This document shows, piece by piece, positions 34,759 through 48,332 of a DNA stretch of 64,000 nt. The notes under the pieces are model-generated. The model made no database searches and was not told the origin of the DNA. It worked only from the letters and a program-made list of their open reading frames with translations. Numbering within the stretch: the first letter of the stretch is position 1; each line of letters starts with the position of its first letter. The translations under genes were made by a program, and so were the position numbers. Source of the DNA: Haberlea rhodopensis. Taxonomy: Eukaryota > Streptophyta > Magnoliopsida > Lamiales > Gesneriaceae. Where the stretch lies: assembly GCA_907163345.1 (NCBI GenBank), contig CAJQUN010000406.1, positions 1 through 64,000 on the forward strand. The letters are read 5' to 3'.

Positions 34759-35369
34759 AAACTTATCAAGTTGGTTTGCACATGGAACACTTCAACTGCT
34801 AGAAAGATGTAATACTTGAGTCGATAAGGCTTGCTGGTCATCTCGCCGGTATAAGCTATATCAACAATGACAATAATACATCCGGCGTTAGAACTCAGCT
34901 GTGGTTGGAGAAAAACAAGTTTCAAACAATAACTTTGTTAGATCAAGCACAATATATGAACCAAGTGATTTGGTTAAGGAACCTGTCAAGCCAACACTCA
35001 TTAAGGAACGGGTATCACATAAAGGTGTTGGTTATGATGAGCCAGTAGAGAAGGCTAGACCAATGCAGAAGTTCAAAAGTGGACATAAGCCTACTGGTCA
35101 AGCAACTCGAGAGGTGAAACCTAACTGGTATTATAATTGTATGCCTATCCAGAAGAGATATATGATTCCCAACAGGAACCAAAAACCAAAGCCATGTATA
35201 CACTCACTATCATACGCAACACCCTAGAACACCATCACCATTTGCCGCACACACAATTCAGGACACACACAGACCCAAAAGGTTCAGGGTTATCCAAGTG
35301 TGGGTCCCGAAAGGACTAATCCTGTTTAGACCCTTGTAGGATTGGGTACCAATAAATTCATCGCTTTAC
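34759..35369 (+). pseudogene. Copia E gag-protease linker, decayed
   Basis: This stretch connects gag to protease. Short frames such as 34901-35227 keep a polar, low-complexity composition (many Lys, Pro and Gln), and the phrase resembling WVPKG near 35310 is commonly seen ahead of Copia protease. Several stops interrupt it. No catalytic motif is visible. Confidence 0.55.
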
Positions 35370-35706
35370 TTGCAGAGATCCAGAACCCAGCAAGTTCAAA
35401 GATCAGAGTGGTTTCTGGACAGTGGATGTTCTAGACATATGATGGGAAGTGCTTGTCTGCTGTCTGAATTAGTAGACACCAACGTACCAAGAATAACTTT
35501 TGGTGACAACGCGAAAGGTAGAACCGTGGGTAAGGGTAAGATTATCCATGGTAACATTGTTATTAAAGATGTACTGTTAGTTGATAATCTATGCTATAAC
35601 CTGATTAGCATTAGTCAACTATATGATAATGGTCACTCAGTAGAATTCAACCAGTACACGTTCACAATTAGATATGTCGATGGTAGTACACTTCTTATAG
35701 GTAAGA
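35370..35706 (+). pseudogene. Copia E protease domain
   Basis: Open reading with WFLDSGCSRHMMG, in which DSG is the Copia-type aspartic protease active site, followed by ITFGDNAKG and NLISISQLYDNG, all typical of the protease to pre-integrase region. The frame ends artificially at 35706, where a solo LTR is inserted behind the duplicated TAAGA. It resumes in phase at 38906. This part of the polyprotein has no internal stop. Confidence 0.9.
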
Positions 35707-38700
35707 TGTAAGACCCCAACACCTGAACTCGTCATTAGTTCATTTATGACGTCGTATATGTATAAATTTTTCATTTTCTTTTCATTCTTTAAAAAGAATC
35801 ATTACATGTTTCCCATAATCCCATGACATAAATAATGTTCAACATTATATGTTCATCTCTACCAACAAATAGTCTCAAAGATTTCGCCCATTACCATACC
35901 CATTACACCACTTTTTACATTGTGGGTTTTTTTTTTTATAAAAATTTGGGCATATCCCATAAACTGAGCTATCCGGAAATAAAAACACATCACATAACAT
36001 AACTCCCGACCAGGGACAACACAATACTAAGCAGAATACAGAAACACTAAGTAAATTCACAGCCAGGGAAGACACCACACTAATAAGACAACAAAAGTAG
36101 GTTTCAACACCCTTATACAGTCCATATACAGATACAAGTGCTCACAGAAGAGCAACGAATAACGGATACTCATCCGGATGCATAATTAATATATATACCA
36201 ACAGCTCAACCTCGTATATCGGCTCAATCTCATACTACGCTTCTGGAAGCATCGTCCAACAAGGTTCGAGCCTAGCACTCCAAGGCAGCATCGTACCTGT
36301 TGTACCTGTTTCAACAGAAACAGTCCCCACACAGGGTGAGCATACTCCAACTCAAAATTCAATCACAAATCGATATACAAAATCATAAACAATTTAGATT
36401 ATTCAAAACTCATAAAATATACTCCCTGTACAATTCCAAAATTGTATAGCTTCCACGCACTGTTCCTATTTCAAACTCACGCACTTTCATAATGTCAAGT
36501 TCAGTATTATCATTGAAAATATGATACCCAACAATACTATGAATTCAATACAACAACAATGTATTATTTATGCTCAACATAAATAATTCAACATCAATGT
36601 AAACCTGGTTATCCCACTATCTCATTCTCGACACTTTCTCATATTGCTCATGCCCAAGGCATCAATACTCAACTAGTATAATCGGATCACGTACCACTAC
36701 GTGTCCACCATACTTCGTATATTAAACTCAATTATTAAAGTCAAACACTTAACCTGAAACATCAAAATCAAAATACAAGTGTATATGAATGTATAGATAC
36801 TAGGTATACCTGCTCGTACGTCACCACGTACCTTATAGTAGACAACATGAACAAGCTATCAACAACGTCCGAAGTCTCATGTAGTGTCTATATCGAATAT
36901 CAATTCAATATTAGCTCGAAATCAAAGCAATTCATAACCATCATATAGTTCTTACTTTCATATCCATATCATAAATCAATAACTCAAAATTATGAATCAA
37001 ATCATAAACAATACTTTGTTGCACACATCCCTACATTAATCATGATATTTCATTGCTAAAGCAAAACCCCATCATCTCCCACTAACCGCGACATCAACAC
37101 ACATGATGCAGGATACACACACCCGTACGTGCAAGATCACGCCCAACTCACATAGTAGTGTTGAGGCCCATGCTAAAAGAATTAAAGGTTGAACAGCTAA
37201 AGGAATGTAATGAGAAAGTAGGAATGTCCAAAAACAGCATATCAATCTACACTAACTTGAAAAGAGACAAACATAACCCACATCAATGACATATCCAATA
37301 CACATCGGTTTCCCCATTTCCCCAAGCAGTTCATGTTCGACTAGCAAGCAAAAAGGGCAGGAACAAAGTGTAGTGAAGTAATCGATACATCCCTTCAATT
37401 AAACGGTTTGCCCATCTACCCCAAACATAGCGAGATTCTTGAACCCAAAACCATAAACTTTTCAACCAAAACAGCTAGAGTTTCGAACATGAAAGACAAC
37501 ATATTTTCGAGCTCTAAGACCACAAGCCAACACATTTTTGATCCAACAGTAAGAGTCTCTACTCAAAACAATAGGAATATCATCTCAGAAGTCTACTAAT
37601 CAACCATCAAAATTCTCCCAATTATAGCAGCAGAAAATCGACCCAAAACAGAAGGATTTTCGGTCCAAAATTATATCAAAATTCTCAAACACATATAGCA
37701 TAAAAATCGAACCAGCAAACAATTTCTATTGAAATTATATGCATTCCTCTTCAAACATGATTTCAGCTAAACAAGGTTTAACTGAATCGATAATCGACTA
37801 ACTAAGAATTTAGACTCTTCACACTCAAACCCATGAAAAACGGTCCTTACTCCCCTAAACTTACTACAATCTGTACATAAACAAGAAAATCGAATCAGTG
37901 AAACCTTCGATTCTACATGCATTTCTCTCCACTGTAAATAATCATGCTAAAACTTGGTTTACATGCGTTAAAAATCCACCAAGACATGATTTATACATTG
38001 TTACACTCAACCACTGGAAATCGATCAAACTCCCCTACACACGCATCACTAAAATCGAACCAGATTACAGAAAAAGGGGGAAAGAAAATCCATGCAATCC
38101 TTCCTAACCTGCTAAAACGAGCTTAAGCATGATTTTAAACTCCTTAACAAATTATCACTTACCAATTCGAAAACTATCCCCAAAATCTTAAAACCGAACG
38201 CAGCAATTCAACATGCAACGAACAAAATTCGAACAAACTTCATCAAAATTTTGAGGGATTTTAGGGGAATAACGACTGAAGGATGAGGGAGGATTACCTA
38301 CAAAAATATTGGAAGAAATCCCCCCAAAATCGGACGAATTCGAAAATTCGAACCACTGCGCTTCCTTGCAAGATCCGAACGCAATCCGCGACGAAACTTC
38401 AGGTTCTTGGTATGGAAAGTTGCGCCTGGAAGAGACGAAGATGATGGTGGTTCGGACGCACCGGAAGGAGGTCCAACGGCTGCTGGCGCAGGGCTTTTAG
38501 CTGCGAGGGTCAGACGCGAACGGGAAGAGAAATGGGAGAGAAAGCTTCGGCTTTTTAAAACCCGATGTGTGTGTTTGAAAATTAGCTGAAATCATTAATG
38601 TATTTCCAGTCCAGTAATGTACATCGGAGTGTCGCCGGGGTACTGATAAATTACATTTACAATTACCAATCGGGATTTATACTCTCCTAAAACACAAATT

Positions 38701-38905
38701 AATTCTTCATTTTAATTAACTTATCTCTAAAATATTATCGGAGTATATTTTACAATCTCAAAATATTTTATGATCCGATTAACTTGTCAGTTGACCTTCA
38801 CTTGGTCAATTCCACTTCTAATTAATTAATTCTAAAATTAATTATCAATAAAATCCAAATCATATTTAATCCAATAAATGATTATTAATAAATCTGGACA
38901 TCACA
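35707..38905 (-). mobile_element. Solo LTR in Copia E, duplication TAAGA
   Basis: TAAGA at 35702-35706 and again at 38906-38910 flanks a 3199-bp segment with TG...CA ends. Read on the minus strand it starts TGTGATGTCC and ends GGTCTTACA and is related to the element 1/2 LTR family: the region near 35910-36060 reversed corresponds to the Pro/Gly-poor block at about 14990-15050. The GTACGT hairpin is at 36816-36831. No interior sequence is present, so unequal recombination between two LTRs left a solo copy. The frames in it (for example 38309-38589) are the reverse of the GC-rich leader and are not genes. Confidence 0.92.
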
Positions 38906-39014
38906 TAAGAGGCATGACAACACATATAAGATTGACTTGAATTTTGATAAGCCTGCCTCACCTACTTGCTTTGCTACCTTGAATAGTTCCAAAAATTGGC
39001 TTTGGCACAAGCGT
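38906..39014 (+). pseudogene. Copia E gag-pre-integrase fragment
   Basis: After the TAAGA duplication the frame of 35370-35706 continues without shift (KRHDNTYKIDLN) and ends in NWLWHKR. This is the start of the gag-pre-integrase motif that normally continues into the zinc-binding His region. It is cut at 39014 by the LTR of element A, with AGCGT (39010-39014) as the presumed left target duplication. Confidence 0.9.
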
Positions 39015-40815
39015 TGTAATGCCTCGATATGAATCATATATGTTTGATATGATTATTGAGTAATTATGAGATAATTACGGAATAATGTGGACTCGGGTTC
39101 GGGTTGAACCGAGTATGAAAGACGAAATGGTTTATTGATAGAATAATGTTCATGATATCTTTGGCAAAGAATTGATCTAAACATAGTTGGGAACAACTAA
39201 TTGACGTTGTTGAGTGATATGAGTTTTATGAAATTATATGAACATGGTTTAATAATAACTCTACATGGAAGACATGGATTTGATGAATGATAGAACACAT
39301 GGAATAAACATGGTATGAGTTATTACTAAATATAAAGAAGGGAAATCAGATTTGAAACTCATAGAAGACACATTTTCACCTACAAAATCTCTACACTTGC
39401 TCTCTTCAAACATTGTCTCTTCTCTTGCAACTTTTGCTTGGTTGTAGCTTGGGAAACTTGTTGTGAAGTATTGTGAAGTGAAAGTTCAACTAGTTGGTGA
39501 GGTTTTATGCTATGTTAACTTGTATTTTTGTGGGATGAACATAGATATGCAAGTTGGACATGAAGTTTACTTGTTGAAGTAATATGAGATTTATGTCGAT
39601 GAAATGTGTTGTATTGTTAAGAAAACATGTTCATATGATGCTTGAATTATGTTCCATGAAGTTTGGTGTTGAATTATAAGGTGTGAAGTTGGAACCACGA
39701 AGATAGACATGAAAATAGTCATGTTTTGAAACTTCTGCTGTCTCGCGATCGATCGCTAGGAGCGTACCGATCGATCGCTGAGACAGGGAAATTATAAGGC
39801 AGTTGAAACTTGTAGCGATCGATCACTATAATGTGACCGATTGATCGCAATGTTTGGCGATCGATCGATGAAGGATTAACGATCGATTGCTAGGGGGCCG
39901 AAATGTTATGTAAAAAATTGAATTAAATAGCGATCGATCGCTACATCAATATCGATCGATCGCTAGGGTAACAAAGTTGAAGTGATCGAGCGCTATAAAG
40001 AACTAAAATCATTAGAGTTCATTGTTGGAAATGTTATATTTTGTGGAAGTTTTGATGGTGAAGCCTATTTTAACATGATAATTGTTGATGTTCATGTAGC
40101 ACCATCACAGGGGACGAGTCAGAAAGGAGGTTAAGCGTCAACTCCTGATTTTTTATAATCTCTACAGCACGACAGGTACGTGTTGACGTACGAGTATTGA
40201 TCTTATTGTTGATGTGATGTTGATTACATGTGTTGAGATTGAGATATATGATTGTTGTACATTCATATTGTTGAGGCATATAGTTGATGCCATGAGAAGT
40301 ATGCAGTTTGGCTGTTAAAACGTGTGATGATGGAAATATAATATGTGCTGCTAATATGGGACGTGAAGGCTGAGCCGCTGACATATTGAGCTGAGAGGCA
40401 TATCACATATGTCATGTTATAACATAATGATGAATGAGACAAGTCATGACATATTTGCATTTTGTGGTGCATGATACAGAAACAATCACAGTTGAGATAT
40501 TACGATGTTTATTTATTGTATTGTGTATTCTTATTGATATGGGAATGAGAAGGTTGTCCATCAATACTCATGTTGTATGGTTTTTTCTATAGGGACTCAT
40601 AGACGGGGGAGACCGGGATTGTGAGTCAACCTTCTGCTGCGAGATGAACCATTGATTAGGATTTGAACATGTTTGGATTGTTCATTTGTACATGTTGTAT
40701 ATTATGTCAGAGTTTTTGAAAAGGTTGTAATAACTGACATAGTATGACTCTTAATCAGTGTGATGGACTGCTTAATCGTGACACACATTAAGGATTAAGT
40801 AGCGAGGACCCCACA
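39015..40815 (+). repeat. 5' LTR of element A
   Basis: An 1801-bp LTR from TGTAATGCCTCG to GACCCCACA, followed directly by the primer-binding site. It contains GATCGATCGC-type palindromes (39744-39985), several mutated, and the GTACGT/ACGTAC hairpin (40176-40191). It belongs to a family distinct from the LTRs of B and C. Confidence 0.88.
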
Positions 40816-40983
40816 TTAGTGGTATCAGAGCAGTGGTTCAAGAACTGGGTGAACAAGGGTAGATGAAGAGAACTAGGGAGTTTCCTATTCACTTGAAAAC
40901 ATGTTTATATAGTTGTGTAGTATATGATGTTATACTAACATGCTTTATATGTTGAATATTAATTTTAACCCTTGTAGTGCAGC

Positions 40984-42090
40984 CTGGCAGCCAGAGTACC
41001 GGGGCATCCTCAAGAAGATGTTGGGGATACGATGAGTATGAATGCCAGTGCTAGTATAGTTCTTGTACCACCACCACCAGTAGGACAAGGGCCAATGGAA
41101 CAGGTGTTGTTACCTAGGGAGTTGACACTGACTCAGTTTCTCAGTTACCAGCCACCTCGATTTGAGGGTACTGAATATGATGAACAGGCTGAGGAATGGT
41201 TAGAGTGCATTGAACAGATATTTGTGTCAGCGCCGTGTGCTAAGTCAGCCTAGTTTCGTTTGGCTGAGTTTCAATTAGCAAATAAAGCAATGATGTCGTG
41301 GAAGGCGACACTGATTGAATTGAGAGCTCAGGGGCAGTCTGTGGACTGGGATACATTCAAGAGTCGATTCCTGGATAACTATTTCTTTTGGGGCTGCAAG
41401 GGAGTTGAAAGAAGATGAGTTTACCAATCTAAAACAGGGAACAATGAAGGTAGCTGATTATGCTCTGCAATATTCTTCTTTGTTGAGGTATGTACCTCAT
41501 ATAGCTGCAAACACTATGATCAGATAGTTTGTTAAAGACTTATGACCTGAGTTGTTTGATAGGGTTATTTCTAATAACCCTACTTCGTTTGAGGAGGCGT
41601 TGACTAGGGCGGAGATGGCTGAGATAGGAATTGGGGCATACAAGGATGTAGGACAAGCTTAGAAACCTACATCAGACAGTATGAGATCCAGAAGTGATCA
41701 GTTTAAACCATCACGAGGAGGTGCATCATCCTCGAGAGTTGGTGGTAGGAGATTTGATAATCGCAAAGGGGGTGAATGATTTACCAAGCGACAATCACAA
41801 GGGAGCAGTAGTCGAGGATTGCGATGTTTCAAATGTGGAGGAGCACACTATAGGAGAGAGTGTCCACACACTGATTGTCCAGTTTGCTTTTGATGTGGTA
41901 GGACATGTCACATGATACGAGATTATCCTCAAGCTGGAGGACAACAGACCAGAGGGAATGTGTCAGAAAGCATAGCACAACAGAGACCACCGTTTGTACC
42001 CCAGACTATAGGGGGACAAAGAGCAGGACCGCCCCAAGTTTAGGTTTCTACACTGAACAAGGAGCAAGCAGAGGCAACTCCTGATGATGT
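40984..42090 (+). pseudogene. Element A gag, decayed
   Basis: Homology to the gag proteins of B and C starts after GCAGC at 40984, where the expected ATG is CTG, so even the start is lost. The capsid region is readable (LTLTQFLSYQPPRFEG, EEWLECIEQIFVSAPC), then a TAG at about 41252 and further stops and frameshifts follow. Two degraded zinc knuckles lie near 41820-41930: CFKCGGAHYRRECP, and a second one with a stop and a Cys-to-Tyr change. The segment corresponds to the full gag length of relatives. Confidence 0.88.
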
Positions 42091-42341
42091 GATAGCGGGT
42101 AAGTGTTGTTTATTTACTTATCCGGATTTTGTATTGATTGATACTGGTTCATCACATTCATTTATTTCAAAAGCTTTATTGAACGGTATCATATATGCTC
42201 TCTCCACTGTTGATGCCTCTATTTGTCTCGACACCCATGGGAACAACTGTTATGACTTGTTAGAGTGCACATGCTTGCTCTATTCAGTTTGATGATGACT
42301 ATGGAACACATGAAGATTTGATTGTGTTAGATATGATTTTT
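42091..42341 (+). pseudogene. Element A protease, 5' part
   Basis: The active-site motif DTGSSHSF is encoded from 42140. The frame breaks after about 65 residues. At 42341/42342 a solo LTR is inserted, and the protease continues at 44543 with ILGIDVLSRFQ. The two parts together match the protease of elements B and C. Confidence 0.88.
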
Positions 42342-44537
42342 TGTAGGGTCTTCCTACCTTTATAGTGACATAATGACAAAAGAAGAACTAAACATGCATT
42401 AATGACATCTTAGAGTTCCGGTTCTTACGTGAGCTAACAGGATTACAGGCCCAAAAATAAAACTTTAAAACTTATTAGTTACATTCCCTAAAATGAATGC
42501 TAACATTTTAGATTTATACTACTCCTAGAGTAGATACTAATCAAAATACTGAATCCTATTCCTTTTTGTGCTCCTTGTAGCTCACTGCCTCAACCCGACC
42601 CTTAGTTCGTCATTCCAAAAGTGTACCTATAGGGACAACCCATCATGAGCATGTACATCATTACTTAAAATCATAAGAAAATGGCATATGAATAAATGCA
42701 TGAAATAACCATTAACATGTACTTCCTGGTTAATCGCTAACCCCTTTTTGTTGTCCCTGATTCACATTCATGCACGTAATCATTAGTACTTGACATAAAT
42801 GATTAACATTATACTTCACTTATATTCATAATCAACAATGGTATTTAAAAATGGGGATGTTTCTGGCCTTGTTATGTCCGTGGAACAATTGGCCCCCTCG
42901 CTTCGACATATAGCGGTACTGTGATTACCCCTCGCTACACCTTGATAGCGGATGTAATCTCCTCGCTAGCAATGTCAGTGGAAAGTACCTTCCTCGCTTT
43001 CCCATAACAACCACCAGAACACTCTACCATTCTTAATAACATAGTTAAACATACATCAACATCATCATATCATAAACATCATCATCTTATAAACATCATC
43101 ATCTTGTAAACATCATCATCTTATAAGCATCATCATCTTATAAACATCATCATCTTATCATAAGTACTTATGCAATCATTGCATAGTCATGGTATAGAAG
43201 TATGTTTTACCATCCGATACCCGTACGTCTCTTACGTACCTTTTCAAAAGGTGGAGGAGTCAATAGACTTTATCTCCTTGATGGTGCTGGTACCTGGGAT
43301 GGTTCTACATAACCACGTAATACATTATTAGATACCATTTCAAGAATCATTGCAAAAATTCTTCAAAATAAATCATTTAAAAATAATTGCCAAGATTCTG
43401 CCTCTCTCGATCGATCGGCACCCATGTCTCGATCGATCGAGAAAGCATGAAAAACAGTGCCCAACTTTCTGCCTCGATCGATCGATCGAAATGTTTCTAC
43501 CGATCGATCGAGGAGCTTCACCGATCGATCGGAAATTCCTTCGATCGATTGGCCCCTGAATTTCAAACCATGCTTTAAATCTTCTGCCTCGCTCGATCGA
43601 TCGGGACCAAAATCTCGATCGATCGAGCACTCTGAAAAATCGGGACTTCCCCAGATTTTCGAGCACCTCATTTCATAGCATCTAATCTACTTCATAAAAC
43701 GTAAAACTTGCCCAAACAAACATGCTAGGAACTTCATGAAACTTCTATGTAAACACTTATATCAAAGGTTTAATAAAATCTAAGCTAGCATGCATCATAA
43801 CATCCACCTAAACTTCAATCTCATCCAAATTTACAGAAAAACAGGGCATGCAAGTCTTGCCCAGATTTTCGAGCACATATTTTCATAACAAGAAATCTAA
43901 AACATAAAACATGTAACGTGCTCGAACAAACATGCTAGGGGCTACAAAATACTTCAATGCAAGTACTCATACCAAGGTTACGACCAAACTTATACTAGCA
44001 TGCATGAAAACTACTCAACCAAACCCAAACATAACCAAGCTCGCAGAAAACAGAGTCATAGATTACCTCACCCTTTTTGCTCCCTTTTTGGCAAGGATTT
44101 TCAACACACTTTACCAGCCAAATCTTCTCCTATTAGCAGCTCTTTTGGGAAATTTATTTTGGTGAGAGGAAAGGGGAGAGGAAGAAATGATTGGAGGTCA
44201 TGAGTGGAAGCATGGTTGAAGGATGTGATGGGGTATGGGTTGCCAAGTGGGGGGGGGGGGGGTGTGGCCGAGTGATGGGGGTGGGGTGGTGTGGTTGGGG
44301 TGCCATGTGGTGTTTAATTGTGCCCCGGTATTTAGCATGATGTATTAAAATATCCTCACTCGATATTTCATAACATTACTTGATTAATACATCCCTTAAA
44401 AAAACACCTAACATGCCCCCTAAATCATATCATCATAACATAATCATAACCCCCAATTTAAATGCACCACAATCCTTAAACATATCATAATCATGTATGA
44501 CAACACATAAACATATAAACATTTCGGGGGTATTACA
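42342..44537 (-). mobile_element. Solo LTR in element A, duplication TTTTT
   Basis: The 2196-bp segment with TG...CA ends is flanked by TTTTT at 42337-42341 and 44538-44542. On the minus strand it starts TGTAATACCCCC and ends GACCCTACA, related to the LTRs of element B. It holds an ATC/ATG microsatellite (43055-43165), the GTACGT hairpin (43223-43239), paired palindromes CTCGATCGATCGG-type (43406-43628), a 14-base G run (44249-44262), and the inverted pair AGGGACAAC (42631-42639) with GTTGTCCCT (42750-42758). Confidence 0.9.
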
Positions 44538-44542
44538 TTTTT

Positions 44543-45705
44543 ACTGTATTCTGGGAATTGATGTGTTGAGTAGATTTCAAACTGTGGATTGTTGTCAGAA
44601 GACGGTTCGGTTTCATTCTGAGAATGGAAACCAGTGGATCTTCTTTGGACAAGGATCTCATGCAAAAATTCCTTTGATATTTGCTATGCAGATGTCACCT
44701 TTGTTAGAACGTGGACACACATGATATTTGATATATGCCATTGATATAGCTGAGAAGAAGGGAGAAAGAAGAGTATAGGATATACCAGTGATTGCATAAT
44801 ATGTAGATGTCTCTCCAGATGAAATTCCTGGATTTCAACCAAGTCGTGAAGTGGAATTTGGAATTGAGTTACCTGGTACCTCTGCAATTTCACGAGCACC
44901 ATATCGAATGGCACCAACTGAAGTGAGAGAGTTGAAAACTCAGTTGCAAGATTTACTTGATAAGGGATACATACATCCTAGTGTATCGCCTTGGGGTGCT
45001 CTGGTATTGTTTGTAAAGAAGAAGGATGGATCAATGCTATTGTGCATTGACTACAGACAGTTGAACAAGGTAACGATTAGGAATAAATATCATGTTCCCC
45101 GTATTGATGATTTGTTTGATCAGTTTCAGGGATCGATGATCTACTTTAAGATTGATTTAAGATCCGGATATCATCAAACAATATGAGGAAAGAAATGTAC
45201 AGAAGACAGCATTTAGAACTTCTTATGGACATTATGAGTTCTTAGTAATGCCATTGGAGTGACTAATGCTCCAGCTGTCTTCATGAGTTTGATGAATCGA
45301 GTCTTTCAGGAATACCTTTATCAATTTGTCATTGAGTTTATCGATGATATACTGATCTTTTCTCGGAGTGAAGTAGAGCATGTCTATCATTTGCATATGG
45401 TGTTGCAAATATTGGGAAGGAATCAATTGTATGCCAAACTCAGCAAGTGTGAGTTTTGGTTGAACAGTGTAGTATTTTTGGGACATGTGATTTCCAAAGA
45501 TGGTATATCAGTTGATCCGAAAAATAGAAGCGGTACTGAATTGTCAGCACATACTTCTGTGCTAGAGATTCGTAGTTTCTTGGGTTTGACAGGATACTAC
45601 AGAAGGTTTGTTGAGGGATCCTTAAAGATTGCCAAACCATTAACACAGCTGACATAAAAAGGAGTACCTTTTATATGGTCAGATGCATGTGAACTTACTT
45701 TTCAG
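44543..45705 (+). pseudogene. Element A protease end and reverse transcriptase
   Basis: After the solo LTR the protease resumes (ILGIDVLSRFQ), followed by stops near 44724, 44777 and 44800. The reverse transcriptase is well readable: ISRAPYRMAP, SVSPWGALVLFVKKKDG, CIDYRQLNK, IDLRSGYHQ, a frame break around 45180, then FIDD at 45337-45348 and LGHVISKDGISVDP. A stop follows at 45655. The order and spacing match element B, except for a one-residue loss before PGTSAISR. Confidence 0.9.
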
Positions 45706-45708
45706 GAA

Positions 45709-46312
45709 TTGAAACACCGGTTGACAACTGCTCCGATGTTGATCTTTCCATCAGAACAGGAAAGGTTTGCACTCTATACTGATGCATCTTTACATGGTTT
45801 GGGTTGTGTATTGATGCAGGATAAACATGTTGTGGCATATGCATCAAGACATTTAAAGCCACATGAGATGAAATATCAAGTGTATGATTTGGAGTTGGCA
45901 TTCATAGTCTTTAATTTGAAGATATGTAGACATTATCTATATTTTTCATCTTTTACCATATATACGGACCATAAAAGTTTAAAATTTTTGTTCACTCAGG
46001 AAGAGTTGAACATGAGACAAAGGAGATGGATGGATCTCTTGAAAGACTATGATTGTGAGATCAAATATCATCCAGGAAAAGCCAATCTGACAGTTGATGC
46101 ATTAAGTCGAAAAGTACAATACACTGCAAATGATATGATTCAATTGTCAGCTTTGATGACTTCTTGTTGTACATTGGGATTTGAGTTTGATGCAGTGCCA
46201 GTGCCACTAAGGGTATCAATATTGTTGGTTGAACCCGATATCTTTGAGAATATCAGAACGGCACAAAACACGGATGATGAAGTCCAACGCTGGAAAGGGA
46301 TGATAAGTCAAG
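45709..46312 (+). pseudogene. Element A RNase H and connection
   Basis: Uninterrupted RNase H: LYTDASLHGLG, the acidic position in YDLELAFIVFNLKICRHY, YTDHKSL and the terminal VDALSRK. The connection segment is then cut at 46312 by element B inside the target duplication TCAAG (46308-46312). The native frame resumes at 55118. Confidence 0.9.
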
Positions 46313-48332
46313 TGCAGGGTCTTCCTACCTTAACATCAATTAGTACACATATAATGGACAGAACATGCATTTATAACCTCTTAAGGGTTCCGGTTGTAGC
46401 TTGAGCTAAGAAGATTACAGGCCAAAATAAAATTTCCAAAAGCTATTTAATTACATTCCCAATAAAGAATGTTAAAGCTATAGATTTACACTACTCCTAG
46501 AGTAGAGACTATCAAAATCCTGCATCCTATATTCATCTTGCTCCTCTTAGCTCACCTCCTCAACCCGACCCTAGGCCCTCGGTCCAAAAGTGTACCTACA
46601 GGGACAACACATCGTGAACTTATACATATTTACTTAACAAGATATAGAAGACATACAGTAATGCATAACATCTTAGTTAAGTAAAAGTTATTGGTCATTC
46701 TTCGACTTCTTTTGTTATCCCTGATTCTTATTCATGTATGAGGGCATCTTACCCCATTGTATGGCATCTTACCATAACATATTCGTCGTGTGGCATCTTA
46801 CCACATGGGCATCTTACCCAATCATATGGCGTCTTGCCATATCATAACATTGTGTGGCATCTTACCACGTGGGCATCTTACCTACTGACATACATTGGGT
46901 GGCATCTTACCACATGGGCGTCTTACCCAATCATACACGTCGTATGACCTTATCATGAACTTACTTATCATAAACATCATCATCATAAACGCCATCATAA
47001 TCATCATCATAAACATCGTCATTATAAACGTCATCATAAACATCATCATCGTAAACATCATCATAAACATCATCATAAACATCATCATCGTAAACATCAT
47101 CATAAACATCATCATAAACATCATCATCGTAAACATCATCATAAACATCATCATAAACATCATCATCGTAAACATCATCATAAACATCATCATAAACATC
47201 ATCATCATAAGCATCATCGTTAAATGTAGGAGTATGGTTTACCGTCCAATGCTCGTACGTTTCTTACGTACCTTAATTCCAAAAGAAGGAGAAATTGCAG
47301 AACTTTATATCCTTGAGGTCGTGGGTACCTGGGACGGTTCTACATAAACATACAAATTGATATTAGAAGCTAAACAATAGCCCAATACCAAAAATTTAAC
47401 AAAAATCATCATTTTCCCATTTTTGAACAGTGGCGATCGATCGCTCAAAACATGGCGATCGATAGCCAGATTTTTCACATAGCGGCGATCGATCGCTTAA
47501 AACATGGCGATCGATCGCCTTGATGCTCATTTCGCCACTAGACGTTGGCGATCGATCGCGCCATTTGAGGCGATCGATCGCCTATCCTCTTTTTCGCGTA
47601 CTGCTTCTCGGCGATCGATCGCTGCATTTGTAGCGATCGATCGCCACAACCAGTGGTCGCGATTTCACCATTTTCATGTGCATTTTCCAAGCTTATCTTC
47701 ATACCTTTCAAAACCAAACTTCCCAACAATAACAATAACATCATAACCCACTAAAACCCACATAAAACACTTCAAAATCATACCCCAAACATATATAACA
47801 CATACCCCCAAAACAACCCACATAACCACTTCAAAAATCCCCACATTTCAAATCCAAACATCATCAAAACTTTAGGGAGAGTCCCATACCTCTTGAAGAC
47901 TCTAAATCTTGATAAAAATCACACAAACTCAAGTTTTGTGGAGCTTCCTCCTTCCTCCTTTGAAGAATTTCGAAAATGTGGGATAGTTTAGGGTTGAGGA
48001 TGATTTGGGGGTTTTAAAAGAGTAAAGGTAAAGTGAAGTGAAGTATAGGGAAAGATGGGTAGTGGTGATTAAAAGGGGTTGTGCAAAGTTAATTTAAAAC
48101 TTGTACCCCAAACTTAACATGATGTAAAAAATATTCCAACATGGTATTTTGAAAGCATTTTACAAAAATGCTCTAACTTCATCTAAAATCACATCTTCCT
48201 CATATTTAAAAATCAACACAATTAAATCATGTTAACATCTTAATACCCAACACATAAATCAATTATCACATGATTCATCATATAAACATAATTAATGCCT
48301 TAATTGCAATTAATTAATTTCGGGGCATCACA
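46313..48332 (-). repeat. 3' LTR of element B
   Basis: A 2020-bp LTR that, read on the minus strand, starts TGTGATGCCCCG and ends GACCCTGCA (the other copy ends CCTACA). It contains the minisatellite of TAAGATG-loop hairpins (46738-46945), an ATC/ATG array (46970-47215), the GTACGT hairpin (47255-47271) and GCGATCGATCGC palindromes (47433-47646). The array is 12 bp longer than in the 5' LTR. Confidence 0.93.

Larger units (their letters stand above)
33049..39014 (+). mobile_element. Element E: Ty1/Copia element (SIRE-like), interrupted
   Basis: The last 284 bp of the 5' LTR (33049-33332, ending ATCCTAACA) are followed by a primer-binding site at 33335-33346, then gag, a protease domain and the start of the gag-pre-integrase domain. 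A solo LTR (35707-38905) splits the frame just after the protease domain. Element A splits it again at 39014/39015. The long gag and the WFLDSGCSRHM protease suggest the SIRE lineage, with moderate confidence. The remainder of pol and the 3' LTR are outside the window, to the right if the nesting model is correct. It is the oldest visible layer. Confidence 0.85.

Noticed and set aside
46882..47347. Open frames of 111-150 codons rich in Met/Phe or Ile/Asn, repeated at 53679-54132
   Set aside because: They translate the ATC/ATG microsatellite in the LTR; composition is dictated by the repeat and no start context or homology supports a protein.
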